Shown: positions 33,091 to 42,352 of the stretch, one piece after another
Position numbering within the stretch: position 1 is the first letter of the stretch
Layout of the letters: each line of letters starts with the position of its first letter
Translations under genes and position numbers: made by a program
NCBI GenBank assembly: GCA_029974035.1
Contig: JARKQG010000030.1
Coordinates: 18,675-82,674 of the forward strand
DNA from: Eubacteriales bacterium
GTDB taxonomy: Bacteria; Bacillota_A; Clostridia; Christensenellales; Aristaeellaceae
Reading direction: 5' to 3'
Length of the DNA stretch: 64,000 nucleotides
Notes under the pieces: model-generated
Seen by the model: only the letters and a program-made list of their open reading frames with translations
The model's database searches: none
Told to the model about the DNA's origin: nothing

Positions 33091-33116
33091 ATAGTCGCCG
33101 CGGCGTGTGATATACT
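33088..33116 (+). promoter_or_regulatory. Promoter of lexA
   Basis: TTGATA and TATACT are 17 bases apart, overlapping the LexA operator. Confidence 0.8.
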
Positions 33117-33147
33117 GGATATGACTTGGAATCGGGGGGGATTGGTC

Positions 33148-33750
33148 ATGCAGGAACGCGGCAAGAACAGCCAGCGGAGAATACTGGAATTCATCAAAAA
33201 AGAGATTGAGCTCAAGGGGTATCCGCCCTCGGTGCGCGAAATCTGCGAAGCAGTCAACCTGAAGTCCACGTCCACTGTGCACGGGCACCTGGAACAGTTG
33301 GAAAAACGGGGGCTGATCCGCCGGGATTCCACCAAACCCCGCGCGATGGAGGTGCTGGATAACCCGCTTTCCAAGGGGCGAAGCGTGCCACTGGTGGGCC
33401 GCGTGACGGCGGGCATCCCCATTCTCGCCGAAGAAAACATCGAAGATTACATCGTACTTCCCCAGGATCTCGTGGGTTCGGACGACGAGCTTTTTGCACT
33501 GCGCGTCCGCGGCGAGAGCATGATTCGCGCGGGCATCTTGAGCGGCGACTATATCATCGTCCGCAAGCAGAGCCATGCGGACAACGGCGACATCGTGGTG
33601 GCGATGATCGAGGACGAGGCCACCGTCAAGCGCATTTTCTTTGAAAAGGACGGCGTGCGGCTGCAGCCGGAAAACCCCTATTATGATCCGATCTACTCCC
33701 GCAAGGTACAGGTGGTGGGCAAAGTCACGGCGCTGTTCCGGAAGCTGTGA
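33148..33750 (+). CDS. lexA: SOS repressor LexA
   Basis: LexA represses DNA-damage genes and self-cleaves when bound by RecA filaments. The 200-residue protein has an N-terminal winged helix ([20 protein letters not shown]), the cleavage site Ala88-Gly89 in [13 protein letters not shown], catalytic Ser124 in RGESMI and Lys161 in ATVKRIF. GGGGGGG lies about eight bases before the ATG. Confidence 0.97.
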   Translation: MQERGKNSQRRILEFIKKEIELKGYPPSVREICEAVNLKSTSTVHGHLEQLEKRGLIRRDSTKPRAMEVLDNPLSKGRSVPLVGRVTAGIPILAEENIEDYIVLPQDLVGSDDELFALRVRGESMIRAGILSGDYIIVRKQSHADNGDIVVAMIEDEATVKRIFFEKDGVRLQPENPYYDPIYSRKVQVVGKVTALFRKL

Positions 33751-33778
33751 AGGCCCCTCCCCTGCCCGCGCGTTTTGG

Positions 33779-35026
33779 TTATCCCTCCCCTAGAAGCGCC
33801 CGCACGGCGCTCTCCACCGCGATGCGCCCGTGGGCGTAGGTCAGCGCCCCCTGAAGATATCCGATGTACGGCGGACGAATCGGCGCGTCGGCGCTCAGTT
33901 CGATGGAGGCGCCCGCCACAAAGGTTCCCGCCGCCATGATCACCGGGTCCTGGTAGCCGGGCATATCCCAAGGCTCCGGCACCGCCTGGCTGTCCACCGG
34001 CGATGTCTTTTGGATTGCCTGACAGAAGGCGATCAGCCCTGCCGGCGCGCCAAAGCGGATGGCTTGGATGATGTCGCTTCGGGGTGCGTCCCAGGCGGGA
34101 TGTACCGCATACCCCAGCTGGGAAAACGCGCGCGCCGCCAGGATCGCGGTCTTGACGGCCTGCGCGACGGCACCGGGCGCCATAAAAAGCCCCTGAAAGA
34201 AGGGCTGATACCCTGCGGCGTAGCTGCCGACCTCCGCGCCGATGCCCGGACAGGTCAGCCGGTACGCGACGCGCTCCACCGCCTCGCGCTTCCCCGCCAC
34301 ATATCCGCCGGTGGGCGCAAGGCCCCCGCCGGGATTTTTGATCAACGACCCGGCGATCAGATCAGCGCCGACTTCGGTCGGTTCCTTCGTGTCCGTGAAT
34401 TCGCCGTAGCAGTTGTCCACCATCACCAGCGCGGAGGGATTCGCCCGGTGCACCAGCGCAGCGGCTTCGGAAATCTCCGCCAGCGTCAAGGACGGCCGCC
34501 AGTCGTACCCGCGGGAGCGCTGCAAAAGCACCAGCTTCACGGATTCGTCCATCGAGCGCGCCAGCGCGTTAAGATCCATGCGGCCCTCCGCCAGCGGCGC
34601 CTCCCGGTAGCCGATCCCGTAGTCCCGGAGCGAACCGCTCCCCGCCTCGCCGGAGATGCCGATGACCGATTCCAGGGTGTCATAGGGCCTCCCGGCGCCG
34701 CAGAGGAGCGTGTCCCCCGGACGGAGCAATCCCTGAAGACACAGGGCCAGCGCGTGGGTGCCGGAGGCAATCTGCGGCCGGACCAGCGCCGCTTCGCACC
34801 CAAACAGGTCTGCAAACACGCGATCCAGCGCGTCGCGGCCCACGTCGCCGTAGCCGTAGCCGGTGGACGGCGCAAAGTGCCGCTGGGAAATTTCATGTTT
34901 TCTGAAAGCGGAGAGCACCTTCCGCGTGTTGGATCGCTCGACGCATTCGACCCGATCAAAGGCGGGCCGGCATTCGGCGTCGCATCGTTCGATGAATTCT
35001 GAAACATTCAGGGCTTTCTCGTTCAT
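33779..35026 (-). CDS. ynbB: PLP-dependent methionine gamma-lyase family protein (YnbB-like)
   Basis: A 415-residue PLP enzyme of the family annotated as aluminium resistance or methionine gamma-lyase-like proteins. Family features are FAPSTGYGYGDVGRDALDRV, RPQIASGTHALAL, and the cofactor lysine in AGSLIKNPGGGLAPTGGYV. Its substrate is not known from the sequence. It is the last gene of the nine-gene minus-strand run and starts in a 4-base overlap with miaA. Confidence 0.87.
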   Translation of the reverse strand: MNEKALNVSEFIERCDAECRPAFDRVECVERSNTRKVLSAFRKHEISQRHFAPSTGYGYGDVGRDALDRVFADLFGCEAALVRPQIASGTHALALCLQGLLRPGDTLLCGAGRPYDTLESVIGISGEAGSGSLRDYGIGYREAPLAEGRMDLNALARSMDESVKLVLLQRSRGYDWRPSLTLAEISEAAALVHRANPSALVMVDNCYGEFTDTKEPTEVGADLIAGSLIKNPGGGLAPTGGYVAGKREAVERVAYRLTCPGIGAEVGSYAAGYQPFFQGLFMAPGAVAQAVKTAILAARAFSQLGYAVHPAWDAPRSDIIQAIRFGAPAGLIAFCQAIQKTSPVDSQAVPEPWDMPGYQDPVIMAAGTFVAGASIELSADAPIRPPYIGYLQGALTYAHGRIAVESAVRALLGEG

Positions 35027-35949
35027 GGGTTTTCCTTTCGCGCAAGTATTTCCCGGGAAATATCCCGGGCGCTCCGTCCTTCCGCCTCGATCCAAACGAC
35101 GCGCTCATCCCGCCGGAACCAGGTGAGCTGCCGCTTGGCGTAATTCCGGGTGGCCTGCTTGACGCGCTCCACCGCCTCGTCCAACCCGCACTCGCCGGCC
35201 AGCGCCCGCGCAATTTCCTTGTAGCCGATGCCCTGCATGGCCGTCGTACCCTCGGCAAGGCCAGCGTCCAAAAGGCGTCGCACCTCGTCCGCGAGCCCGT
35301 CCGCCATCATCTGGTCCACCCGGCGGTCAATGCGCCGGTAGAGCACCTCTCGGGGCCAGGAAAGGCCGAAGAGCCGGCCGCGGTAAGCGCCGTCCCGCGC
35401 CCTGTCCAGCGCGCGCTGCTGAGTGAGCGTGCGCCCCGTCAGGCGGTAGACCTCCAGCGCGCGGACGACGCGGCGCACATCGTTGACGTGCAGCCGCGCG
35501 GCCGATTCGGGGTCGATCTCGCGCAGCGTCGCGTGGAGCCGCTCTTTTCCGCCCGGCTCGGCGGCGGCAGCCTCGAGCGGGCCGCGTACCCCCGAGTCGC
35601 CCCGCGCAAAAAAGCCCATGGGCCGCGTGAGGGCGTCGATGTACAGCCCTGTGCCGCCACAGACGACGGGGACGTTGCCCCGCGCGTTTACGGCCTCGAT
35701 CGCCTCCGTCGCCCTTTCGCGGTAGAGGGCGGCGGAGCAGGGTTCGTCCGGCGGCGCGACGCCCAGCATGTGATGGGGCACGCCGTGCATTTCCGCAGCG
35801 GTGGGCTTGGCGGTGCCGATATCCATGCCGCGATAGACCTGCATCGAGTCCGCCGAGATCACCTCGCCGCCGATGGCGAGACACAATTCCACGGCCACCG
35901 CCGTCTTCCCCGAGGCGGTGGGCCCGCAGATGACGATCAGTTCCTGCAT
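35023..35949 (-). CDS. miaA: tRNA dimethylallyltransferase
   Basis: Adds a dimethylallyl group to A37 of tRNAs reading UNN codons; MiaB, encoded in the same run, methylthiolates the product. The 308-residue protein has a P-loop (GPTASGKT, 9-16), SADSMQVYRGMDIGTAKPT, VVCGGTGLYIDALT and the C-terminal GIGYKEIARAL with RNYAKRQLTWFR. It lies 13 bases after mutL. Confidence 0.96.
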   Translation of the reverse strand: MQELIVICGPTASGKTAVAVELCLAIGGEVISADSMQVYRGMDIGTAKPTAAEMHGVPHHMLGVAPPDEPCSAALYRERATEAIEAVNARGNVPVVCGGTGLYIDALTRPMGFFARGDSGVRGPLEAAAAEPGGKERLHATLREIDPESAARLHVNDVRRVVRALEVYRLTGRTLTQQRALDRARDGAYRGRLFGLSWPREVLYRRIDRRVDQMMADGLADEVRRLLDAGLAEGTTAMQGIGYKEIARALAGECGLDEAVERVKQATRNYAKRQLTWFRRDERVVWIEAEGRSARDISREILARKENP

Positions 35950-35962
35950 TTTTCCTCCGACA

Positions 35963-37879
35963 CTATTGAATCCGCTTGAACATGCGCTCGATTTCGCCCG
36001 TCCGGAAGACCCGCATCACCGGGCGACCATGGGGACAGTTGGGCGGCGCGTTGGTGGCGGCCATCTCGTCCAGCAGCGCCTGAATCTCGCCCTCGGTCAG
36101 GCGGTCCCCCGCCTTGACCGCGCGCTTGCAGGACAGTTGGATCAACTCGCCCCGGCGGCGGTCCAGCGCCGCGCCCTTCAGCCGGTCCAGCTGCTCGATC
36201 ATCTCCATGAAAAACGGCGACAGCGACGCGTGGCTGAGCACAAAGGGCACCGCCCGCACCATCATGTCCCGCTCGCCAAAGGGTTCCACCTCAAAGCCCG
36301 CCTGATTCAGCGTTTCCAGGTTGTCCATGAGAACCGCGCGCTCTCTCGCGCTGACAGGCACGATCAGCGGCGTCAAAAGTTGCTGGGATGCGGTGCCCCG
36401 ATCCAGCATGCTTTTGAATTTTTCATAGAGAATGCGCTCGTGGGCCGCGTGCTGGTCAATCATTACCAGGGCGTCCGCCTGCTCCACCAGAAGATAGGTG
36501 TTTTTGAATACGCCGATCAACCGGTAATCCGCGCGGGACTGCGCGGGCGCCTCCGGGGGCGATTCCTGCGCGGAGGCTTCCGCCGAGGGCACCTCGTCCT
36601 CCAGCCAGGCATCGCCAATCGGCGCGGACGCCTCGCGCATCATGGGCCTGAGCGCTCCGAGGATCGCACCGTCGCCGCGAAACGCCGCCCCCGGCGCTTT
36701 CTCCAAAGGGGCAGGCTGCCGGGGCAAAAGTGGAACTTCGGTCTTTTTCTGTTCTTCCTTTACCTCAGAAGATAGCCCTTCGGTCTGTTCTGGAGCGGCG
36801 GGAAGTGCGACTTCGGTCTGTTCCAGCTTCTCGGGCGGCGTGTACTGAATCTTCACCCGCTCTTCCGGAATGGGCAGAGGCGGCGCATCCGTCATGCGCT
36901 CGCCTTCAAAGATTTTTTCAAACAGCGCGCCCGCGGTTTCGCGGATTGCCGTCTCGTCGCGAAAGCGGATTTCCAGCTTGCTGGGGTGTACGTTGACGTC
37001 CACGGTCGCGGGCGGCAAGTCCAGGTGCAGCGCGCACATCGGATACATGCCGATGGTCACGCGGCCCCGGCACGCCTCTTCCAGCACCTGGGTGAGCAGC
37101 GGGCAGCGGACCACCCGTCTATTGATGAAGTAGGCCTGCCCCGACCGATTGGGCCGCGCGGCGTCCCCCACGCCGACCAGCCCCCAGATGTGCACGCCAC
37201 CCAGCGCAAGATCGACGGGCTTCAAAAGCGCCGCCGTTTCCCGCCCATAGACGGCCAGCGCCGCGTGGAGCATGCTGTCGTCGCCATAGCTGTGCAAAAG
37301 CGTGCGGCCGTTCGAAATGAGCCGCAGCGCGACGCGTGGGTTGGCCAGCGCCAGCTTCTCCACCATCTCCCCCAGCACGCCCGCCTCATAGGCGGGCTTT
37401 TTCAGGAAGCCGCGCCGCGCGGGGGTATTGAAAAACAGGTCCCGGATGATGATGGTGGTGCCCTCCGGGCACCCCGCCTCGTCCAGCGACAGAAATCGGC
37501 CACCCTCGATTTTCGCGCGGACGCCGGACTCGGCGCCCTTGGTACGGGTGGTCATTTCCACCTTCGCCACAGCGGCGATGGAGGGCAGCGCCTCGCCGCG
37601 AAAGCCCAGCGTGCGGATGTCGGTCAGGTCGTCATCCTCCCGGAGCTTGCTGGTGGCATGGTTTTCAAAGGCCAGGCGCACCTCGCCCGGCGGGATGCCG
37701 CAGCCGTTGTCCGTGACGCGCAGGTAGCTCTCGCCGCCGTCCCGGATCTCGATGGTGACGGACGTGGCGCCTGCGTCCAGCGAATTTTCAACCAGCTCCT
37801 TCGCCACGGAACTGGGCCGCTCCACCACCTCTCCGGCGGCGATGCGCCCCACCATGGCGGCGTCCAAAATCCGGATCAT
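35963..37879 (-). CDS. mutL: DNA mismatch repair protein MutL, endonuclease type
   Basis: The 638-residue protein has an N-terminal GHKL ATPase (ELVENSLDAGAT, DNGCGI, TLGFRGEALPSI), a Pro/Glu-rich linker at about 330-440 and a C-terminal dimerisation domain. The motif DQHAAHERILYE fits DQHA-x2-E-x4-E of nicking MutL proteins, as expected for a species with no MutH. CPHGRPVMR near the end supplies further metal ligands. It begins one base after the mutS stop. Confidence 0.96.
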   Translation of the reverse strand: MIRILDAAMVGRIAAGEVVERPSSVAKELVENSLDAGATSVTIEIRDGGESYLRVTDNGCGIPPGEVRLAFENHATSKLREDDDLTDIRTLGFRGEALPSIAAVAKVEMTTRTKGAESGVRAKIEGGRFLSLDEAGCPEGTTIIIRDLFFNTPARRGFLKKPAYEAGVLGEMVEKLALANPRVALRLISNGRTLLHSYGDDSMLHAALAVYGRETAALLKPVDLALGGVHIWGLVGVGDAARPNRSGQAYFINRRVVRCPLLTQVLEEACRGRVTIGMYPMCALHLDLPPATVDVNVHPSKLEIRFRDETAIRETAGALFEKIFEGERMTDAPPLPIPEERVKIQYTPPEKLEQTEVALPAAPEQTEGLSSEVKEEQKKTEVPLLPRQPAPLEKAPGAAFRGDGAILGALRPMMREASAPIGDAWLEDEVPSAEASAQESPPEAPAQSRADYRLIGVFKNTYLLVEQADALVMIDQHAAHERILYEKFKSMLDRGTASQQLLTPLIVPVSARERAVLMDNLETLNQAGFEVEPFGERDMMVRAVPFVLSHASLSPFFMEMIEQLDRLKGAALDRRRGELIQLSCKRAVKAGDRLTEGEIQALLDEMAATNAPPNCPHGRPVMRVFRTGEIERMFKRIQ

Positions 37880-37880
37880 G

Positions 37881-40469
37881 CTATATCCTCCGTGCCTGCT
37901 CGGTCAGCTTGAACAAAGCATTCAGCGCCTCCATCGGCGTCAGGCCCATCACGTCAATCGCCCGAAGCTGCTCGACCAGCTCCATCGGGCGATAGTCCTG
38001 AAGGGCCACCTGCCGGTTTCCGGCGTTTTTGCGCTTGTCGAGAATGTTCTTGCCGATGGTGTTCTGATCCTGACCGCTGACCTCCAGCCGAGCCATGATC
38101 TGCCTGGCCCGGGCGATCACCGAGGACGGCAGCCCCGCCAGCGACGCCACCGCCACGCCGAAGCTGTGGTCTGCGCCGCCCGGCATGATCTTTCGCAGAA
38201 AGATCACCTGATCCCCCTGCTCCCGCGCGGTGATGCGGTAATTGACCACGCCGTCAAGCCGCCCCTCCAGTTCGCTGAGCTCGTGGTAATGGGTGGCGAA
38301 GAGCGTCTTGGCGCGGGTCTTCTCCGCGATGTGCTCCACCACCGCCCAGGCGATGGAGAGGCCGTCAAAGGTGCTGGTGCCGCGCCCCACCTCGTCCAGG
38401 ATCAGAAGGCTGTCCGCCGTGGCATTTTTCAGGATGGCGGCCAGCTCGGTCATCTCCACCATGAAGGAGGACTGGCCGGCGTACAGATCGTCCGAAGCGC
38501 CGACGCGGGTAAAGATGCGGTCAATAACGGGGATGTCGGCGCTTTCCGCCGGTACAAAGGAGCCCATGTGCGCCATCAGCGCGATCAGCGCCACCTGACG
38601 CATGTAGGTGGACTTGCCCGCCATGTTGGGCCCGGTAATGATCATCATGCGGGCGTCGTCGCCCAGGGCGGTATCGTTGGGCACAAACCGGTCGCGGCCC
38701 AGCGACTGCTCCACCACCGGGTGTCGCCCGCCGGCGATGTCGAGGCGGCGCTCCTCGTTGATCCGGGGCCGTACATAGCCGTTTTCCTGGGCGAGACGGG
38801 CCAGCGCGTTCAGCGCGTCCAGCAGCTTCACGCTCTGCGCGGTGCGCTGCAGCCTGGGAAGCGCGCCGCCAAGGCGCGCGCGGATGTCCGTAAACAGCGC
38901 GTATTCCAGTTGGACGGCGTTTTCTTCCGCGCCCAGGATCGCGCGCTCAAGCTCCTTCAACTCCTCGGTAATAAAGCGCTCGCAGTTGGCCAGCGTCTGC
39001 TTCCGGGTGTATCGGTAGGGCACCAGGTCGTAAAAGGACTTCGTGACTTCGATGTAGTAGCCGAAGACCCGGTTGTAACCCACCTTGAGGTTTTTGATGC
39101 CGGTGGCCTCGCGCTCGCGGCGCTCGAGGTCCGCCAACCACGCCTTGCCCTCGACAGAAGCGTGGCGCAGGTGGTCCAACTCCTCGCTGAACCCCTCCCG
39201 GATGATGCCGCCCTCTTTGACGGAGAGCGGCGCATCCGGCGAAATGGCGCGCTCCAAAAGGTCCGCAATGTCCTCCAGCGGGTCCATCGACTCGCGGGTT
39301 TCGGCCAGCAGCTTCGCGTCAAACCCGGACAGGATGCGCCTGAGCTCCGGCACGCGGCGCAACGTGGCAAAAAGCGCCAGGCAATCCCGCGCGTTGACGG
39401 TATCATAGGCAATCTTGGACAAAAGCCGTTCGATATCATAGGCGCCGCGCAGCGCTTCCCGAAGTTCATCCGAGGAAAAGGCGTTGTCCTTGAGCTGCGC
39501 CACCGCGTCCAACCGCTCGTCAATGGCCGCCTTCCGGATCAGCGGCCGTTCGATCCAGCCCTTGAGGGCGCGGCTGCCCATGGCGGTTTCGGCCTTGTCC
39601 ACCAGCCACAACAGCGACCCGGCGCGGCGGCCCCGCAGGGTCTGCGTAAGTTCCAGGCTGGCGGCGGCCACCCGGTCAATCTGCATGCACAGATCGCGCT
39701 CGTATCGCCTGACGGTGAGAATGTGGGTAAGTCCGTTCTTCTGGGTTTCGGTGAGGTAACGCATCAGCGCGCCGGCGGCCTGAATGGAAAGGCGCATGCC
39801 CTCCAGGCCCAATGCGGCGGCGTTTTTCACCGAAAAGTGGGAAAAAAGCGCCTTCGAGGCGGACGCGTATTCAAAATAGCCTCCGTCCAGCCGCGTGACG
39901 GAGGCGCTGCCCGCCGCGCCCAGCCGCTTCAGCGCCTCCGGATCATCGGAAAGCACCTCGCGGGGGTCGATCCGCGAGAGTTCGTCGGCCAGGGATTGGG
40001 CCGCGCCGGCAAATTCATGGGCGTAGAATTCGCCGGTGGAAAGGTCGCAAAAGGCCATCCCGACGCGGTCCTTCTTCAGCGCGACCGACAGAATGTAGCT
40101 GGAGGAGCGCTCGTCCAGGAGCGCAGGCTCGATCACCGTGCCGGGGGTAATGATGCGGGTCACCGCCCGCTCCACCAGACCCTTGGAATCCGCCGGATCG
40201 GTCATCTGTTCGCAGATGGCCACCTTGTAGCCCTTGGCCACCAGCTTGGCGACGTACATGTCCACCGCGTGGTAAGGCACGCCGCACATCGGCGCGCGCT
40301 CGGAGAGGCCGCAGTCCCGCCCGGTCAGCGTCAGTTCCAGTTCCCGGGACATCTCGACGGCGTCCTCAAAGAACATTTCGTAAAAATCGCCCAGCCGGAA
40401 AAACAGGACGGCGTCCTTGTGCGCCTCCTTGATCTCCAGGTACTGCTGCATCATCGGCGAAATGGCCAA
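37881..40469 (-). CDS. mutS: DNA mismatch repair protein MutS
   Basis: Recognises mismatched bases. The 862-residue protein has the N-terminal mismatch-binding motif FRLGDFYEMF, connector, lever and clamp regions, and the ATPase with GPNMAGKSTYMRQ, DEVGRGTSTFDG and ATHYHEL. An ATG two codons upstream directly abuts GGAGGG. The TTG used here lies six bases from that site and gives MAISPMMQQYLEIK, which aligns better with other MutS N-termini. mutL follows immediately. Confidence 0.95.
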   Translation of the reverse strand: MAISPMMQQYLEIKEAHKDAVLFFRLGDFYEMFFEDAVEMSRELELTLTGRDCGLSERAPMCGVPYHAVDMYVAKLVAKGYKVAICEQMTDPADSKGLVERAVTRIITPGTVIEPALLDERSSSYILSVALKKDRVGMAFCDLSTGEFYAHEFAGAAQSLADELSRIDPREVLSDDPEALKRLGAAGSASVTRLDGGYFEYASASKALFSHFSVKNAAALGLEGMRLSIQAAGALMRYLTETQKNGLTHILTVRRYERDLCMQIDRVAAASLELTQTLRGRRAGSLLWLVDKAETAMGSRALKGWIERPLIRKAAIDERLDAVAQLKDNAFSSDELREALRGAYDIERLLSKIAYDTVNARDCLALFATLRRVPELRRILSGFDAKLLAETRESMDPLEDIADLLERAISPDAPLSVKEGGIIREGFSEELDHLRHASVEGKAWLADLERREREATGIKNLKVGYNRVFGYYIEVTKSFYDLVPYRYTRKQTLANCERFITEELKELERAILGAEENAVQLEYALFTDIRARLGGALPRLQRTAQSVKLLDALNALARLAQENGYVRPRINEERRLDIAGGRHPVVEQSLGRDRFVPNDTALGDDARMMIITGPNMAGKSTYMRQVALIALMAHMGSFVPAESADIPVIDRIFTRVGASDDLYAGQSSFMVEMTELAAILKNATADSLLILDEVGRGTSTFDGLSIAWAVVEHIAEKTRAKTLFATHYHELSELEGRLDGVVNYRITAREQGDQVIFLRKIMPGGADHSFGVAVASLAGLPSSVIARARQIMARLEVSGQDQNTIGKNILDKRKNAGNRQVALQDYRPMELVEQLRAIDVMGLTPMEALNALFKLTEQARRI

Positions 40470-40524
40470 GCGCATCCCTCCGGTCGCATTGGTAAGGGTT
40501 TTGCGCCGCGCGGGCGGCGCTTTG

Positions 40525-40938
40525 TCAGTTCAGCATGTCCCCGCCGCAGCCGCCGCAGCTTCCGCAGTGGCCGCTGCAGCCGGACTTGGGCTCGGACATC
40601 TGCCCGGTGATGATGAACCGGAGCACCTGGTTCACCTGCTCGATCAGGCCGGAAAAGCCCTCCCGCGCCTCGGTCAGCGCCTTGACGTCATCCATCAGCG
40701 ACAACCTCTGCTGATGGGCGTCCATTTCGGCAGACAGGCGCTTGAGCGCCTCTGGGTCGGGGCTGTCCTGCTCCAGCAGCGATTCGATCTTCTGCCGCGC
40801 TTCCATGTACTGCCCCATGGCCTCCGCTGCTTCGGGGTTGCCCATGGCCCGATCCTCGGCCCGCTTCATCGCCTTGTATTCCTCGGACTGCATGATCGCG
40901 TCGCCCAGTTCGCGCGTCTTCAAAAAAACCTGGTTCAT
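40525..40938 (-). CDS. ylbF: YlbF/YmcA-family protein (RicF-like) with a Cys-rich tail
   Basis: A 137-residue helical protein of the DUF964 (YlbF/YmcA) family; YlbF is RicF of the Ric complex. The core includes TRELGDAIMQSEEYKAMKRAE and a long coiled coil. The C-terminus ends in CSGHCGSCGGCGGD, six residues short of a normal helix end and clearly a potential metal or Fe-S ligand set. GGAGG lies eight bases before the ATG. The ylbF-type gene between miaB and mutS is a conserved clostridial arrangement. Confidence 0.88.
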   Translation of the reverse strand: MNQVFLKTRELGDAIMQSEEYKAMKRAEDRAMGNPEAAEAMGQYMEARQKIESLLEQDSPDPEALKRLSAEMDAHQQRLSLMDDVKALTEAREGFSGLIEQVNQVLRFIITGQMSEPKSGCSGHCGSCGGCGGDMLN

Positions 40939-40952
40939 TTTGATATCCTCCA

Positions 40953-42344
40953 TCAAACGGCGCTTCCGCGCAGCGTATTGCGGCCCGCCGAGTCGATCCT
41001 CACCGCCACCATGCGGCCAACGCTTTCGATATTTCCCGGGAAATTGACCATGTGGCCGCGATCGGTCTTGCCGGAGATCCAGCCGGGGTTGCGCGCGGAG
41101 GCACCCTCGACCAGCACCGTTTGCACCGTGCCCACCTGGGCCGCCAGGATTTCAGCGGTCACCGCGCCCTGGAGCGCAATCAGCCGCTCGATGCGCGCCG
41201 TCTTTTCGGCCATTGGGGTAGCGTCCTCCAGGGCGGCCGCCCGCGTTCCGGGCCTTGGGGAATAGATAAACGTAAACGCGGCGTCAAAACGCACCGATTC
41301 CGTCAGCGAGAGCGTTTCTTCAAATTCAGCCGCCGTTTCGCCGGGAAAGCCCACGATGAGGTCCGTGGTCAGCGCAATGTCCGGGCAGGCGGCCCGCAGG
41401 CGGTCCACCAGGCGCAGGTATTTTTCCCGGGTATAGCCGCGGTTCATCCGCCGCAGGATGCGGTCACTGCCCGCCTGCACCGGCAGGTGCAGCTGTTTGC
41501 ATAGGTGCGGAAGCGTCCGGAAGGCCTGGATAAGCTCCTCCGAAAGGTCCTTTGGGTGCGAAGTCATGAAGCGGATTCGGGGCGCGCCCATCGCGTCGAG
41601 GCGCTCCAGCAGTTCTGCGAACGCGCCGCCGCCCCCCTGGTAGGAGTTGACGTTCTGGCCCAGCAACGTGATCTCCTGAACGCCGTCTTCGATCAGCCCC
41701 CGCGCCTCGCCCAGGATGTCCTTCATCGCGCGGGAACGCTCGCGGCCCCGCACATAGGGCACGATGCAGTATGAGCAGAAATTGTTGCAGCCATACATGA
41801 CATTGATAAAGGCCGCGTGCTTTCCGGAGCGCCGGACGGGCAACCCTTCGGCGATGACCCCTTCCCCGTCAAACACCTCCACCACCTGCTGTTTTTCGGT
41901 GAGCGCGCGGAAGAGCAGTTCCGGCAGGCGGTGCAGGTTGTGGGTGCCAAAGATGAGGTCGATAAACGGGTAACGCGCCTTGAGCGCATCGGCTACGCCC
42001 GATTCCTGCATCATGCAGCCGCCCACGCAGATGAGCATCTCCGGTTTTTTCTTTTTCAGTTCCTTGAGCCAGATCACGTTGCCCAGCGCGCGGTTTTCCG
42101 CGTTCTCGCGCACGCAGCAGGTGTTGTACAGCACCAGGTCCGCGCCCTCGCGGTTCTCGGCGGGGGTAAGACCCATCTCGTCCAGCATGCCCGCGATGGT
42201 TTCGGAATCGCGCACATTCATCTGACAGCCCAGGGTGACGATGTGATACTTCTTCTGCGGCGCGTCCATCTGGCGAACAAGCCGCATGTACGCGCGCTGC
42301 GCCTCCAGTTCCCCGGTGGTGACGGTCCGATCTTTTTCGTTCAT
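40953..42344 (-). CDS. miaB: tRNA-2-methylthio-N6-dimethylallyladenosine synthase
   Basis: A radical-SAM methylthiotransferase acting on i6A37 in tRNA after MiaA. The 463-residue protein has the N-terminal UPF0004 domain with three cluster cysteines (TLGCQMN, CCVREN, CVGGCM), the radical-SAM CNNFCSYCIVPYVRGRE motif and a C-terminal TRAM domain at about 395-460. Its open frame extends far upstream through rng out of frame; GAGGAG before the ATG sets the start. Confidence 0.96.
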   Translation of the reverse strand: MNEKDRTVTTGELEAQRAYMRLVRQMDAPQKKYHIVTLGCQMNVRDSETIAGMLDEMGLTPAENREGADLVLYNTCCVRENAENRALGNVIWLKELKKKKPEMLICVGGCMMQESGVADALKARYPFIDLIFGTHNLHRLPELLFRALTEKQQVVEVFDGEGVIAEGLPVRRSGKHAAFINVMYGCNNFCSYCIVPYVRGRERSRAMKDILGEARGLIEDGVQEITLLGQNVNSYQGGGGAFAELLERLDAMGAPRIRFMTSHPKDLSEELIQAFRTLPHLCKQLHLPVQAGSDRILRRMNRGYTREKYLRLVDRLRAACPDIALTTDLIVGFPGETAAEFEETLSLTESVRFDAAFTFIYSPRPGTRAAALEDATPMAEKTARIERLIALQGAVTAEILAAQVGTVQTVLVEGASARNPGWISGKTDRGHMVNFPGNIESVGRMVAVRIDSAGRNTLRGSAV

Positions 42345-42352
42345 GGATCTCC

